Positions 28,822-37,611 of a stretch of 58,706 nucleotides of DNA are shown piece by piece. A program made the position numbers and the translations under genes. The notes under the pieces are model-generated. The model saw only the letters and a program-made list of their open reading frames with translations, was not told where the DNA came from and did no database searches. This DNA is from Paracoccaceae bacterium (GTDB taxonomy: Bacteria > Pseudomonadota > Alphaproteobacteria > Rhodobacterales > Rhodobacteraceae). The stretch's first letter is position 1; each line of letters starts with the position of its first letter. The stretch spans positions 1-58,706 of the forward strand of contig JAIXZY010000019.1 in NCBI GenBank assembly GCA_027489355.1. The letters run 5' to 3'.

Positions 28822-29493
28822 ATGACCCCGCTTGAAGAGTTGCAGTCCCTTGCCGACCCCGCGAAAGCGGAAGGGATGGAGGCCTACCACAAAGTCGCCC
28901 GGCCCTATCTTGGCCTCTCGGTCCCCCAGATCGAGGAGCTGACCGACCGCTGGCGGGCCGAACTCACGCTGGACGACCGCCTGGCGCTGGCCGACTCGCT
29001 TTGGCAGACCAACATCCACGAGGCGCGGATCGCGGCGGCCAAGCTCCTGACCCAGGCGCGCATCCGACCGGACGACGAGGCCTGGAGACTGATCGTCTCC
29101 TGGGTTCCGCAGTTCGACGCCTGGGCGATCGCCGACCATGTCTCGATCGCCGGGCAGAAGCGGCTGGTCGCCGAGCCCTCGCGGCTGGACACGGTCGAGA
29201 CCTGGCTCGCCAGCCCGCACATGTGGACCCGCCGCGCTGCGCTGGTGATGACCCTGCCCTGGACCAAGCAGAATTTCCCGAAGCCCCAGGACCTTGCCAT
29301 CCGCGCCCGCGTGCTGGGCTGGTGCGCGACGCTGGCGCCGGACCGGGACTGGTTCATCCAGAAGGCCATCGCCTGGTGGGTGCGCGACCTGTCGAAACAC
29401 GACCCCGCGGCCGCGCGCGGATTTCTCGACGCGTATGGCGCCGACCTGAAATCCTTCGCCCGAAAGGAAGCGGCGCAATATCTGACAGACTGA
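28822..29493 (+). CDS. DNA alkylation repair protein, AlkD-like
   Basis: A 223-aa HEAT-repeat-type protein: LADSLWQTNIHEARIAAAKLL, then SWVPQFDAWAIADHVS and RRAALVMTLPWTKQ. This fold is typical of AlkD, a DNA glycosylase that removes positively charged alkylated bases such as 7-methylguanine. The length matches AlkD-like members. AGGAGG precedes the ATG. The 169 bp after its stop hold nothing I could identify. Confidence 0.82.
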   Translation: MTPLEELQSLADPAKAEGMEAYHKVARPYLGLSVPQIEELTDRWRAELTLDDRLALADSLWQTNIHEARIAAAKLLTQARIRPDDEAWRLIVSWVPQFDAWAIADHVSIAGQKRLVAEPSRLDTVETWLASPHMWTRRAALVMTLPWTKQNFPKPQDLAIRARVLGWCATLAPDRDWFIQKAIAWWVRDLSKHDPAAARGFLDAYGADLKSFARKEAAQYLTD

Positions 29494-29662
29494 GCGGTCC
29501 GGGGACGATCCGACCCCGCGACGGCGCTGCGATCAAAGACCGGCGCGTGGGCCCCGCCCGGGAGCGCAAGAAGTCACCGTCCGCCTCCCCCACCGGCTCC
29601 AGGCCTCGGTACACGGACGGACTTTCCAGCGGGACACTCCCCGCACAGGCGACGCCCCAGTG

Positions 29663-30424
29663 TCATGTCGCGTCGACCCTCAATTCCGCAATGAAATCAT
29701 AGATGTCGCCGCGATAGAGGCCGCGGGTGAACTCGATGGGTCGGCCCGAGGGCAGGTAAGCCGTCCGGTCGATCCGCAACACCGCCGCGCCTTCGGGAAG
29801 CAGCAGCAGCTTCGCGTCGGCGGCGGTCAGGTTCACCGCCGTGATCCGCTGCACCGCCCGCGTCGGCGCCCTGCCCGACGCCCGCAGCACGTCGTAAAGC
29901 GAGGTCTCCACCGCCTCGGGGTCCGGCAGCACGTCCGTGTGCAGCGACGACCATTCCAGCGCCAGGGGCGTGTCGTCGGCAAAGCGCAGCCGTTCCACCC
30001 GCGCGACCCGATCTCCCGGCGACAGGCCCAGCGCCATCATCTCGTCAGGGCTCGGCAGGAAAAGCCCCCGGCGCATGATCCGGCTGGACGAGGTCTTGCC
30101 GCGCTGGCGCATGTGGTCGGTGAACGACAAAAGCACAGAGAGCGACTGTTCGATCTTCGACTTCGGCGGCCGCACGAAAGTCCCCGCCCCCCGCCGCTGC
30201 TCCAGCACGCCGTCCTCGACCAGCCGGCTGACCGCCTTGCGCACCGTCACGCGGCTGACTTCCGCGATCAGCGCCAGTTCCCGCTCGGCAGGCAGCCGGG
30301 TCTCGGGTTGCAGTTCTCCCGCTGCAATGGCAGCCGAGAGGTGGCGGTACAGCTGCTGGTACCGCGGCCCCCGCGCGGCGCGGAACCAGGCCTCGGGACG
30401 GTAGAGCGTCAGGTCCTTTTCCAT
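29663..30424 (-). CDS. GntR/HutC-family regulator of amino-sugar genes
   Basis: A 253-aa repressor. The winged-helix HTH is near residues 20-85 (LPAERELALIAEVSRVTVRKAVSRLVEDG, then RRGAGTFV), followed by a UTRA ligand-binding domain. UTRA members such as NagR bind GlcN-6-P or GlcNAc-6-P. The ATG at 30424 is chosen because the HTH follows directly; longer frames extend through the operator region. It diverges from the amino-sugar cluster and is flanked by TTGGTAT half-sites, so it probably controls both sides. Confidence 0.88.
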   Translation of the reverse strand: MEKDLTLYRPEAWFRAARGPRYQQLYRHLSAAIAAGELQPETRLPAERELALIAEVSRVTVRKAVSRLVEDGVLEQRRGAGTFVRPPKSKIEQSLSVLLSFTDHMRQRGKTSSSRIMRRGLFLPSPDEMMALGLSPGDRVARVERLRFADDTPLALEWSSLHTDVLPDPEAVETSLYDVLRASGRAPTRAVQRITAVNLTAADAKLLLLPEGAAVLRIDRTAYLPSGRPIEFTRGLYRGDIYDFIAELRVDAT

Positions 30425-30436
30425 CGGAAGCCTCGC

Positions 30437-30464
30437 AATTGGTATATTATTTATCATACCAATT
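30437..30464. promoter_or_regulatory. Candidate GntR operator (inverted repeat)
   Basis: AATTGGTAT (30437-30445) and ATACCAATT (30456-30464) form a perfect inverted repeat with a 10-bp AT-rich spacer, 12 bp before the regulator's ATG. This is a strong AT-rich island in GC-rich DNA. The half-site TTGGTAT resembles known NagR-type operator halves (from memory). Confidence 0.7.
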
Positions 30465-30544
30465 TCATCACCTGCCGTAAAGATGACCTCAGCAACCGAC
30501 AGTAAAGCCGACGCAAATTTGGACCACTTTAATGGCTGCCGCAG

Positions 30545-30585
30545 ATTGGTACTATACTGATAGCGTCGCCAGGCTTTTTTGGTAT
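30545..30585 (+). promoter_or_regulatory. Candidate promoter with additional TTGGTA half-sites
   Basis: ATTGGTAC (30545-30552) is adjacent to TATACT (30553-30558), a good -10 for the plus strand with a weak -35 upstream. A further TTGGTAT lies at about 30579-30585. The half-sites match those of the inverted repeat at 30437-30464, so the same regulator could block this promoter. Confidence 0.5.
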
Positions 30586-30652
30586 CGTCCGGACGACACG
30601 ATTCGACCCGCGCCGCCCGCCAGGCGGCGCAAGGCAGAACAGGGGGAACCGC

Positions 30653-31122
30653 ATGACGCTTGTCGCCGAAGGGGCCACACCGGACCGGATGCAGTCGCGC
30701 GCTCTGTCGGAGCGTGCCTTCCCCTGGCTCAACCTCTCCCCCGAGATGTCCGGCACCGACACCCCCCGCCATCCTTCCGTCGATCCGATGCTGTCGGACG
30801 CCAAGCCCGACCTCTACTGCGCCTTCTGGCCGAACGTCTTCCACCACGATCAGATCCGCCTTGGTCTTGAAGCGGGGGGCCAGGACTTCACCGAAAAGCC
30901 CGTCGTGGTCTCCATCGATGAAACCCTCGACCTCGCCCGCGACCTGGCGAAACACGGTGGCGTCAACCGAGCGATGGTCGGCCTCGTCCTGCGCTCTTCG
31001 CAGCACATGGTCGACGCGATGGAGGCCGGCATCGCCGCCATCGCCCTTGACCAGGCCCGAACCACCGGCCAAGTCTTTCACCGACGCCTGGGTCCAACTC
31101 GACAAACACGGTCTCCGCTAAT
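30653..31122 (+). pseudogene. Decayed Gfo/Idh/MocA-family oxidoreductase remnant
   Basis: The frame from 30653 contains a recognisable central piece of a Gfo/Idh/MocA dehydrogenase (HHDQIRLGLEAGGQDF, then TEKPVVVSIDETLDLA, then RAMVGLVLRSS). The N-terminal nucleotide-binding GxGxxG part is missing, and the catalytic domain is cut short after about residue 125. Near 31065 the frame shifts: another frame reads AKSFTDAWVQLDKHGLR and stops at 31120, which looks like the natural C-terminus. So there are at least one large internal deletion and one frameshift. The first about 50 residues resemble nothing I know. It lies first in the amino-sugar cluster, after the promoter. Confidence 0.75.
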
Positions 31123-31136
31123 GACCCGCCAAGCCC

Positions 31137-31365
31137 TTCATATTGGCCCAAATATCCCCGCCGGAGGCTCCCCCCTCGCCCCCCGCGCTGCGGCCATGCG
31201 CAAAGCACGCCACCCCATTCCTCTTTGCGCAAACATCCCCGCCGGATGCGTCACAGTCCGAATCCACGCGCCGCGGCAGGACTTTCCCGCACGCCACCCC
31301 ATCCGCCTTCCCATCCCCTCTGCGGAGAAAGGCCGGGGATGGCGGGCTATGACGGAAGCCAGGGA
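31137..31365 (+). repeat. Two partial module-A repeats and a hairpin before the SIS gene
   Basis: CAAATATCCCCGCCGGAGG at 31148-31166 and CAAACATCCCCGCCGGATG at 31230-31248 are variants of the intergenic module A, here as a direct pair 82 bp apart. A hairpin CATCCCC...GGGGATG (about 31313-31340) follows. No ORF is supported in this gap between the pseudogene and the SIS gene. Confidence 0.5.
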
Positions 31366-32373
31366 ATGACCGACCTCCCCGCAGACGCCGGCCAGCACAT
31401 GGCGCGCGAGATAGCGGAGGCCCCGCAGGTCTTCGCCACCGCCGTCGCGCAACCCGTCACCCTGCCCGACCTCACCCACCTCCGCGCGATCTACACCGTC
31501 GCCCGCGGCTCCTCCGATGCCGCCGCCAACATCCTCGCCTACGAACTGATGCGGGAAACCCGCCTCCCCGTGACATCCCTCCCCCCGTCGATCTTCTCCC
31601 TCGGCCTGGGCGTCCGCCTCACCGACAGCGCCGTCCTCGTCGTCAGCCAATCCGGGGCCTCCCCCGACCTCGTCCGCTCCACAGAGGGCGCGCGCGACGC
31701 AGGCGCGACCGTCCTCGCCCTCACCAACGCCCCCGGCAGCCCGGTCGAGGTCAAGGCCCACACGACCCTCAAGATCAGCGCAGGTCCCGAACAGGCCGTC
31801 CCCGCCACCAAATCCGTTGTCGGAGCCATCGCCGCCGGCATGGCCCTGCTCTCAGCCCTTTCCCCCTCCTACGCCCCCCGCGCCGAGGCTTCCGCGCAAG
31901 CCATCGCCGCCCTCCAGGGCAAGACCCTCCCCCAGACGAAAGCTCTCCTGGCCGCCCTCCTGCGCTCCAGCCACGTCTATGTCATCGGCCGCGACACCGG
32001 CTTCGGCGCGGCCCAGGAACTGGCGCTCAAGCTCAAGGAGTGCTGCGCGCTCCACGCCGAGGCCTATTCCTCCTCCGAAGTCCTCCACGGCCCCCTTCAG
32101 CTCGTCACAAACCCCCTCCTCATCTTGATCCTCGATACCGAACAGCCCGAGGTCCAGGACTCGCTCGACACCGCCGAAGCCCGCTTCAAGGCTGCCGGTG
32201 GCACCACCTTCCGCCTCCGCCCCTCCGACGTCGGTGCCAAAAACCTCTCCCCCGCCGCCGCGGCTGCGGCCCTTCTCATCCTCACCTACCCCCTCGCCCT
32301 CCAGGCCGCCCTCGCCCTCGGTCACGACCCCGACCGCCCAACAACCCTGGCCAAGGTCACCCAAACCAGATGA
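31366..32373 (+). CDS. SIS-domain protein, GlmS-like isomerase/deaminase
   Basis: A 335-aa protein with two SIS domains and no glutaminase domain: VARGSSDAAANILAYELM, VVSQSGASPDLVRSTEG, then KLKECCALHAEAYSSSEVLHGP. This layout fits the NagB-II or GlmS-isomerase-domain group, which deaminate or isomerise amino-sugar phosphates. The ATG at 31366 follows AGGGA; the frame is open further upstream but runs through repeat sequence. Probably converts GlcN-6-P (or GalN-6-P) to a ketose phosphate (inference from the nagA/ROK context). Confidence 0.85.
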   Translation: MTDLPADAGQHMAREIAEAPQVFATAVAQPVTLPDLTHLRAIYTVARGSSDAAANILAYELMRETRLPVTSLPPSIFSLGLGVRLTDSAVLVVSQSGASPDLVRSTEGARDAGATVLALTNAPGSPVEVKAHTTLKISAGPEQAVPATKSVVGAIAAGMALLSALSPSYAPRAEASAQAIAALQGKTLPQTKALLAALLRSSHVYVIGRDTGFGAAQELALKLKECCALHAEAYSSSEVLHGPLQLVTNPLLILILDTEQPEVQDSLDTAEARFKAAGGTTFRLRPSDVGAKNLSPAAAAAALLILTYPLALQAALALGHDPDRPTTLAKVTQTR

Positions 32374-32387
32374 CCCACGCCCTGCCA

Positions 32388-32492
32388 TTCCCTTCGCCAA
32401 ACATCCCCGCCGGAGGCCCCCCGAGCCGGTTAGCCGCGGGCCAGAGGCGAGACAAAAGGCTTGCGCCGCAGGCGCTCGATTTCCTCACCGCC
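32388..32492 (+). repeat. Modular intergenic repeat, variant copy
   Basis: CAAACATCCCCGCCGGAGG, then GAGCCGGTTAGCCGCGGGCC, then GGCGAGACAAAAGGCTTGCG and AGGCGCTCGATT. It is nearly collinear with 23916-24019 and lies directly after the SIS gene stop. Confidence 0.55.
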
Positions 32493-32557
32493 CCAAACGC
32501 CTCCCGTGCAGAGGGGCCAAGGGTCGCGAGCACAACGCCAAACCAGGCAGAGCAACG

Positions 32558-33616
32558 ATGACCGACCTCACCCGCCACGCGACCTTCCGCGAAATCCTCG
32601 CCCAGCCGGCCATCTGGTCCGCCTGGGGCGCGCAACTCCCCGTGGCCGCCCTCCGCGACTGGATCGCCCAGACCCGAACCGACGAAGTCTGGTTCTGCGG
32701 CGCGGGCACTTCCGCCTATATCGGCGACATCCTCGCCGCGGGGCTGGAGGGCCAGGACGGCCCCCGCCTCCGCGCCACCCCGACCACCGACATCGTCGCC
32801 CGTCCCCACGCCTATCTGCGCGGGCAGCCCAAACTGATCGTCAGCTTCGGCCGCTCCGGCAACTCGACGGAATCCATCGGACTCCTCACCGCGCTGGACG
32901 CCCTCGCGCCCCACTGGCCCCGGCTCAACATCACCTGCAACGCCGCCTCGGCCCTGGGCACGGACCCCAAAGCCCGCGTCATCACCCTGCCCGAAGCCAC
33001 CCACGACCAGGGCTTCGCGATGACCTCCAGCTTCTCCACCATGCTCCTCACCGCCGCCGCGCTTTTCGACACGAGCCTCGCGCCCACGGATACCCCCAGG
33101 CGCCTGACCGCCCTGGCCGACACGCTCCAAACCCTTCTCCCCGCCTTCACCGAAGCCGCCCGCACCGCCCGCACGCCCCGGCGCGCCGTTTTCATCGGCT
33201 CCGGCCCCCTCGCCTTCGCCGCCCGCGAGGCCGCGCTCAAGGTCATGGAGCTCGCCGCAGGCCAGATCCCCGCGCTCTGGGACTCCACCCTGGGCTTCCG
33301 CCACGGCCCGAAAAGCTTCACCGTAAAAGACACCGACCTCTGGCTCTTCCGCTCCTCAGACCCTCACACCCGCGCCTATGACGAAGACCTCCTCGCCGAG
33401 CTGCGCACCCAATACCCCGCAAGCCACATCACCGCCCCCGACCTCCCCCAACCCTTCACCGATCTCTGGTCCGCCCCCCTCTACGTCGCCCTCGCCCAAC
33501 TCCTCGCCGTCCACTGGTCCGACGCCCTCGGCCTCGCCGTCGACGACCCCTTTGCCGGTCAGGGCACCCTGACCCGCGTCGTCTCGGGCGTCAAACTCCA
33601 CCCGGTGACCCCATGA
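32558..33616 (+). CDS. AgaS-like SIS-domain sugar-phosphate isomerase/deaminase
   Basis: A 352-aa two-SIS-domain protein. The N-terminus TRHATFREILAQPAIWSAW and the segments WFCGAGTSAYIGD, SFGRSGNSTES and GFRHGPKSFTVKDT are like AgaS, which acts on galactosamine-6-phosphate or related tagatose phosphates. The ATG at 32558 follows the repeat; longer frames run through upstream DNA. The stop overlaps the ROK kinase start (ATGA). Together with the preceding SIS protein it gives two deaminase-like activities in one locus, suggesting use of both GlcNAc- and GalNAc-type sugars. Confidence 0.85.
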   Translation: MTDLTRHATFREILAQPAIWSAWGAQLPVAALRDWIAQTRTDEVWFCGAGTSAYIGDILAAGLEGQDGPRLRATPTTDIVARPHAYLRGQPKLIVSFGRSGNSTESIGLLTALDALAPHWPRLNITCNAASALGTDPKARVITLPEATHDQGFAMTSSFSTMLLTAAALFDTSLAPTDTPRRLTALADTLQTLLPAFTEAARTARTPRRAVFIGSGPLAFAAREAALKVMELAAGQIPALWDSTLGFRHGPKSFTVKDTDLWLFRSSDPHTRAYDEDLLAELRTQYPASHITAPDLPQPFTDLWSAPLYVALAQLLAVHWSDALGLAVDDPFAGQGTLTRVVSGVKLHPVTP

Positions 33617-34518
33617 TCGCCGGCGGAATAGACCTCGGCGGCACCAAGATCGAGGCGCAGGTCTTCGCTCAGGACTGGAGCCTCACGGCCCGCAATCGCT
33701 GGCCCACGCCCAGGGACTACCCCGCCCTCGTCCAGGCCATGACCGAGGCCATCCGCTGGTGCGAGACCCACGGTCCCGCCCCCATCGGCATCTCCGCCGC
33801 GGGGCTCATCAACCCTGCAACCGGGCTCGCCCTCACCTCGAACCTCTCTGCCACCGGCAAACCCTTCCCCGCCGACATTGCCCAGGCCGCCAACCGAAAG
33901 ATCGCCTGGATCAACGACTGCCGCGCCCTCACCCTCTCCGAAGCCACCCTCGGCGCGGCGAGGGGAGCGGACCCCGCCGTCGGCCTCATCCTCGGCACCG
34001 GCGTCGCCGGCGGCGTCGTCACCGGCGGCAAGCTCCTCCCGTCACCTGCCCAAACGGGGGGCGAGTTCGGCCACTTCCCCCTCGCCGCCCCGCCCATCGC
34101 CGCCCACAACCTGCCCTTCCTGACCTGCGGCTGCGGCCGCCAGGGATGCGTCGAGACCTACCTCTCCGCCCCCGGCCTGTCCCGCATCGCCGCCCACCTG
34201 ACCGGCACCCGGCACAGCCCCGAAACCATCGTCGAGGACCGCGCCACGAACCCGCGGTTCGCCGAAGCCTGGGACATCTGGCTTGACCTTGCGACGGAGT
34301 TTCTCATCACCCTCTGTCTCACCATCGACCCCCAGGTCATCGTGCTGGGCGGCGGCCTCTCCCGTGCCCCCGGCCTGACCGACGACCTCACCTCCCGCCT
34401 CACCCGGGCCACGCTCAAGGGCTTCCCGGTCCCCGCCATCCGCCTCGCCGAAGGCGGCGACGCCTCGGGCGCCCGCGGTGCCGCCCTCCATGCCCTGAAC
34501 GAGGCGCACCATGCCTGA
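33613..34518 (+). CDS. ROK-family sugar kinase (probable N-acetylhexosamine kinase)
   Basis: A 301-aa kinase. The ATP-binding motif is GIDLGGTKIEA at the N-terminus, the catalytic WINDCRALTLSE holds the Asp, and the ROK zinc motif is CGCGRQGCVETYLS after GGEFGHFPL. In the context of nagA it probably phosphorylates GlcNAc or GalNAc brought in unphosphorylated. It overlaps the AgaS-like gene upstream. Confidence 0.88.
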   Translation: MIAGGIDLGGTKIEAQVFAQDWSLTARNRWPTPRDYPALVQAMTEAIRWCETHGPAPIGISAAGLINPATGLALTSNLSATGKPFPADIAQAANRKIAWINDCRALTLSEATLGAARGADPAVGLILGTGVAGGVVTGGKLLPSPAQTGGEFGHFPLAAPPIAAHNLPFLTCGCGRQGCVETYLSAPGLSRIAAHLTGTRHSPETIVEDRATNPRFAEAWDIWLDLATEFLITLCLTIDPQVIVLGGGLSRAPGLTDDLTSRLTRATLKGFPVPAIRLAEGGDASGARGAALHALNEAHHA

Positions 34519-34726
34519 CCCTGTCCCGATCAGGTTCCGACACGAAGTCTCGAAAGCCTCCAGGCGGCGCCCGAATGTCCTCACTGCCCCTCAGCGCCCC
34601 GATCCAGCTCTCGCCGCCAAGATTGCCTCCGCCTGCCGCAAAGACTGTGCCGCGCCCCGCGTCCCGGCCCCGGTCCGGGTACAGAGCGCTCTTCGCCCCC
34701 CAATCTGCACGGGACCCCGGCCATGA
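34511..34726 (+). CDS. Possible small protein (71 aa) between ROK kinase and nagA
   Basis: The ATG at 34511 overlaps the kinase end, and the stop overlaps the nagA start (ATGA), so the frame fits exactly between both genes. The product is Pro/Arg-rich with three cysteines and no recognisable family, and its third-position GC is visibly lower than in the neighbours. It could be a real coupled ORF or noncoding filler. Confidence 0.25.
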   Translation: MPDPVPIRFRHEVSKASRRRPNVLTAPQRPDPALAAKIASACRKDCAAPRVPAPVRVQSALRPPICTGPRP

Positions 34727-35874
34727 CCGCCACACCCGACTTCTGGCTCCTGCCCGACGCCATCTTCGACGGAACCCGCCTCCGCCCCGGCGCGGCCCTG
34801 GGCATCGCGACGGGCGGCAGCCTCGCGCTCATCGACACCCCTCCCCCCGGCGCGCCGATCCGCCGCGTGACCGGGACCCTTGCCCCCGGCTTCCTCGACC
34901 TTCAGGTCAACGGCGGCGGCGACGCGCTCCTCAACAACGACCAGTCGCCGCAGGCGCTGCACCGCATGGCGGCCGCCCACCGCCGCTTCGGCACCGTCGG
35001 CATCCTGCCCACCGTCATCACCGATGCCCCCGAAGTCCTGGCCCGCGCCGTGGATGCGACCCTCGCCGCCTTCGCCGAGCCGCAGCCCGACCGCAGCCTC
35101 CTCGGCCTGCACATCGAGGGCCCGCACCTGTCGATCCCCCGCAGGGGCACCCATGCCGCCGAATACATCCGGCCCTTCGACACCACGACCCTCGGCCATG
35201 TCCAGCGCCTCCGTGCCGCAGGGATCTTCGTCAAGATCACCCTCGCCCCCGAAAGCGCCACGCCCCAGGACGTTGCCCGCCTCGCCGGCCTCGGGGCCGT
35301 CGTCTCCATCGGCCACTCCGACGCCACGGCGGACGAGGCCCGCACCCTCCTCGATGCCGGGGCCACCTGCTTCACCCACCTGTTCAACGCCATGTCCCCG
35401 ATGCTGAGCCGCGCCCCCGGCGTTACCGGCGCCTGCATCAACTCGACGGCCTACGCGGGCATCATCTGCGACGGCATCCATGTCGCCGATGAAATGGTCG
35501 GCCTCGCCATCCGCGCACGTCCCGTCCCCGGACGCATGTTCCTCGTCTCCGACGCGATGTGCACCGTCGGCGGCTCCGACCACCTGCGACTTTACGGCAA
35601 GGACATCTGGCTCAAGGACGGCCGCCTCGTGAACGCCGAAGGCTCGCTCGCCGGGGCGCATGTCACGATGGCCGAGGGCCTGCGCCGCCTGATCACCCTG
35701 GTCGGCACCAGCCCCGAGACAGCCCTCGACATGGCCACCGCCGCCCCCGCCCGCCTGCTGAACCGCCCCGACCTCGCCACGCCCGAGCATCGCGATGCAG
35801 CCGACCTTTTGCTGCTCGACGCCGACTGGCGCGTCATCGCCACGGTGGCCGAGATCCTGGCCCAGCCAGGCTGA
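34723..35874 (+). CDS. nagA: N-acetylglucosamine-6-phosphate deacetylase
   Basis: Removes the acetyl group from GlcNAc-6-P in the cytoplasm. It is 383 aa of the amidohydrolase fold. The metal and active-site segments are FLDLQVNGGGG-type (QVNGGGDALLN), HIEGPHLSIPRRG, SIGHSDATADEA, HLFNAMSPM and the catalytic LVSDAMCTVGG. Its end is followed within 10 bp by module A of the intergenic repeat. Confidence 0.95.
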   Translation: MTATPDFWLLPDAIFDGTRLRPGAALGIATGGSLALIDTPPPGAPIRRVTGTLAPGFLDLQVNGGGDALLNNDQSPQALHRMAAAHRRFGTVGILPTVITDAPEVLARAVDATLAAFAEPQPDRSLLGLHIEGPHLSIPRRGTHAAEYIRPFDTTTLGHVQRLRAAGIFVKITLAPESATPQDVARLAGLGAVVSIGHSDATADEARTLLDAGATCFTHLFNAMSPMLSRAPGVTGACINSTAYAGIICDGIHVADEMVGLAIRARPVPGRMFLVSDAMCTVGGSDHLRLYGKDIWLKDGRLVNAEGSLAGAHVTMAEGLRRLITLVGTSPETALDMATAAPARLLNRPDLATPEHRDAADLLLLDADWRVIATVAEILAQPG

Positions 35875-35883
35875 CCTGCGCAG

Positions 35884-36002
35884 GCTTTCCCTTCTGCAAA
35901 TTTCCTCTGGGGTTTGGGGGGCGAAGCGCCCCCAACGGACCGAGGAGGAGGGCGAAGTCCCGGCGACGAGACAGAAGCCTCGCGCGCCAGCGCTCAATTC
36001 GA
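35884..36002 (+). repeat. Modular intergenic repeat, copy 2 (full)
   Basis: Module A GCTTTCCCTTCTGCAAATTT begins 10 bp after the nagA stop. Module B is the hairpin GGGGGCG-AAG-CGCCCCC (35917-35933). Module C is GAGGAGGAGGGCGAAGTCCC and GGCGACGAGACAGAAGCC ending CAGCGCTCAATTCGATG. Likely the 3' end of the nag transcript. Confidence 0.75.
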
Positions 36003-36024
36003 TGACCGCCCCTCAGCCCGAAGC

Positions 36025-36501
36025 CTACGGCCCGTAGACCGTCACCTGCGGCAGCTCGGTCAGGCTCAGGCCCAGCGCCTGAAACGCCGCCAGAGACAAG
36101 AGCGCCCCGCCGGTTCCCGGGCGCAGTTCCAGCGCAAGCGACTTGCCCGCCGCCGTCACGATCCGGCCCTGCGCCTTTTCCTTGACCAGCGAGGACGACA
36201 GCCAGATCCCCTGCTCGGCCGGCGGACCCAGCGCCACAACCACTTTCCCAAGCTCCCGCTCGCCCCCCGCAGCCGGAGCCGCCAGCGCCGCCGCCTTTTC
36301 CTCGGCCGTGGTCTTGTCTAGCGCCGCCGCACTTACGGCCCGGGTCGTGCCCAACGCGCTCGTCGACACCGCCGGCGCGAATTCCGTCGCCGGTTGCGGC
36401 TCGGCCGGACCGGTCACACCGGACCGCTCCCCGTCCTTCTGGAACAGGGCACAGCCCGAAAGGGCCAGGGCAGCAGCGGCAAGCAGGGCAAGATGTCTCA
36501 T
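36025..36501 (-). CDS. Putative lipoprotein
   Basis: A 158-aa protein. The signal MRHLALLAAAALALSGC ends in a good lipobox (ALSGC). An Ala/Pro/Thr-rich linker follows, then a C-terminal domain (GKVVVALGPPAEQGIWL and ALELRPGTGGALLSL) with no catalytic motif I recognise. Similar Rhodobacterales proteins are, from memory, often misnamed D-galactarate dehydratase; nothing here supports an enzyme. Diverges from moaA with an 85-bp gap. Confidence 0.7.
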   Translation of the reverse strand: MRHLALLAAAALALSGCALFQKDGERSGVTGPAEPQPATEFAPAVSTSALGTTRAVSAAALDKTTAEEKAAALAAPAAGGERELGKVVVALGPPAEQGIWLSSSLVKEKAQGRIVTAAGKSLALELRPGTGGALLSLAAFQALGLSLTELPQVTVYGP

Positions 36502-36586
36502 GGCCCCAGCCTAACCCGCCGCCCGCGACCCCGCAATTGTCGCTCTCGCACTTGTGCGCCCCCCCGCCCGGGCCTACCTTTCCCCC

Positions 36587-37588
36587 ATGACGCCCCTCAT
36601 CGACCCCTTCGCCCGCGCCATCAGCTACCTGCGCGTCTCGGTCACCGACCGCTGCGACTTCCGCTGCACCTATTGCATGTCGGAACACATGACCTTCCTG
36701 CCCAAGGCCGACCTCCTGTCCTTGGAGGAACTCGACCGCCTCTGCTCCACCTTCGTCCGCATGGGCGTGCAGAAACTGCGCATCACCGGCGGCGAGCCGC
36801 TGGTCCGCAAGGGCATCCTCACCTTCTTCGAGGCGATGTCGCGCCACCTTCAGACCGGCGCGTTGAAGGAACTCACCCTCACCACCAACGGCAGCCAGTT
36901 GGCCCGCTTCGCCCAGCCCCTCGCCGATCTCGGCGTCAAACGCATCAACGTCTCGCTCGACACGCTCGACCCGAAGAAGTTCCAGGACATCACCCGCTGG
37001 GGCCGCCTTCCCCAGGTCCTGGACGGGATCCAGGCCGCCAAGGCCGCTGGCCTGCGGGTCAAGATCAACGCCGTTGCCCTCAAGGGCTTCAACGAGGATG
37101 AACTCTTCTCCCTCCTCGCCTGGTGCGCGCAGGAGGACCACGACCTCACCTTCATCGAGGTCATGCCGATGGGCGAGGACATGTCCCCCCTCCGCCTCGA
37201 CCAGTACTGGCCCCTGAAGGACCTCCGCGCCCGCCTTGCCGAACGCTTCACCCTCACCGACCTGGCCGAGCGCAGCGGCGGCCCCGCCCGCTATGTCCGG
37301 ATCGAGGAAACCGGCCAGAAGGTCGGCTTCATCACGCCGCTGACCCACAATTTCTGCGAAAGCTGCAACCGCGTGCGGCTCACCTGCACCGGTGAGCTTT
37401 ACATGTGCCTCGGTCAGGAAGACATGGCCGACCTCCGCGCGCCCCTGCGCGCCAGCCCGGATGATGCGGTCCTGGAACAGGCCATCCGCGCGGCCATCGC
37501 GCGCAAGCCCAAGGGCCACGACTTCGACTACAGCCGCCAGAAGGTCGCGGGCCAGATGACCCGCCACATGAGCCACACCGGCGGCTGA
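36587..37588 (+). CDS. moaA: GTP 3',8-cyclase MoaA
   Basis: Radical SAM enzyme, the first step of molybdenum cofactor synthesis. It is 333 aa. The CxxxCxxC cluster is Cys23/27/30 (CDFRCTYC), [10 protein letters not shown] binds SAM, and the second cluster region is [19 protein letters not shown]. The C-terminal Gly-Gly (SHTGG) is kept. I chose the ATG at 36587 since the conserved [20 protein letters not shown] follows. No other moa gene is present nearby; the modABC locus lies 11 kb away. Confidence 0.95.
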   Translation: MTPLIDPFARAISYLRVSVTDRCDFRCTYCMSEHMTFLPKADLLSLEELDRLCSTFVRMGVQKLRITGGEPLVRKGILTFFEAMSRHLQTGALKELTLTTNGSQLARFAQPLADLGVKRINVSLDTLDPKKFQDITRWGRLPQVLDGIQAAKAAGLRVKINAVALKGFNEDELFSLLAWCAQEDHDLTFIEVMPMGEDMSPLRLDQYWPLKDLRARLAERFTLTDLAERSGGPARYVRIEETGQKVGFITPLTHNFCESCNRVRLTCTGELYMCLGQEDMADLRAPLRASPDDAVLEQAIRAAIARKPKGHDFDYSRQKVAGQMTRHMSHTGG

Positions 37589-37611
37589 CACCTCCCGGAA
37601 AAGCGGCGCGC

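Noticed and set aside
31137-31250. A CRISPR array formed by the two ATCCCCGCCGGA repeats
   Set aside because: There are only two degenerate copies at 82-bp distance, and the same sequence is scattered singly elsewhere.
30653-31369. An intact 238-aa coding gene
   Set aside because: The middle matches only part of a Gfo/Idh/MocA enzyme; the ends are unrelated and the true C-terminus is in another frame, so it was called a pseudogene.
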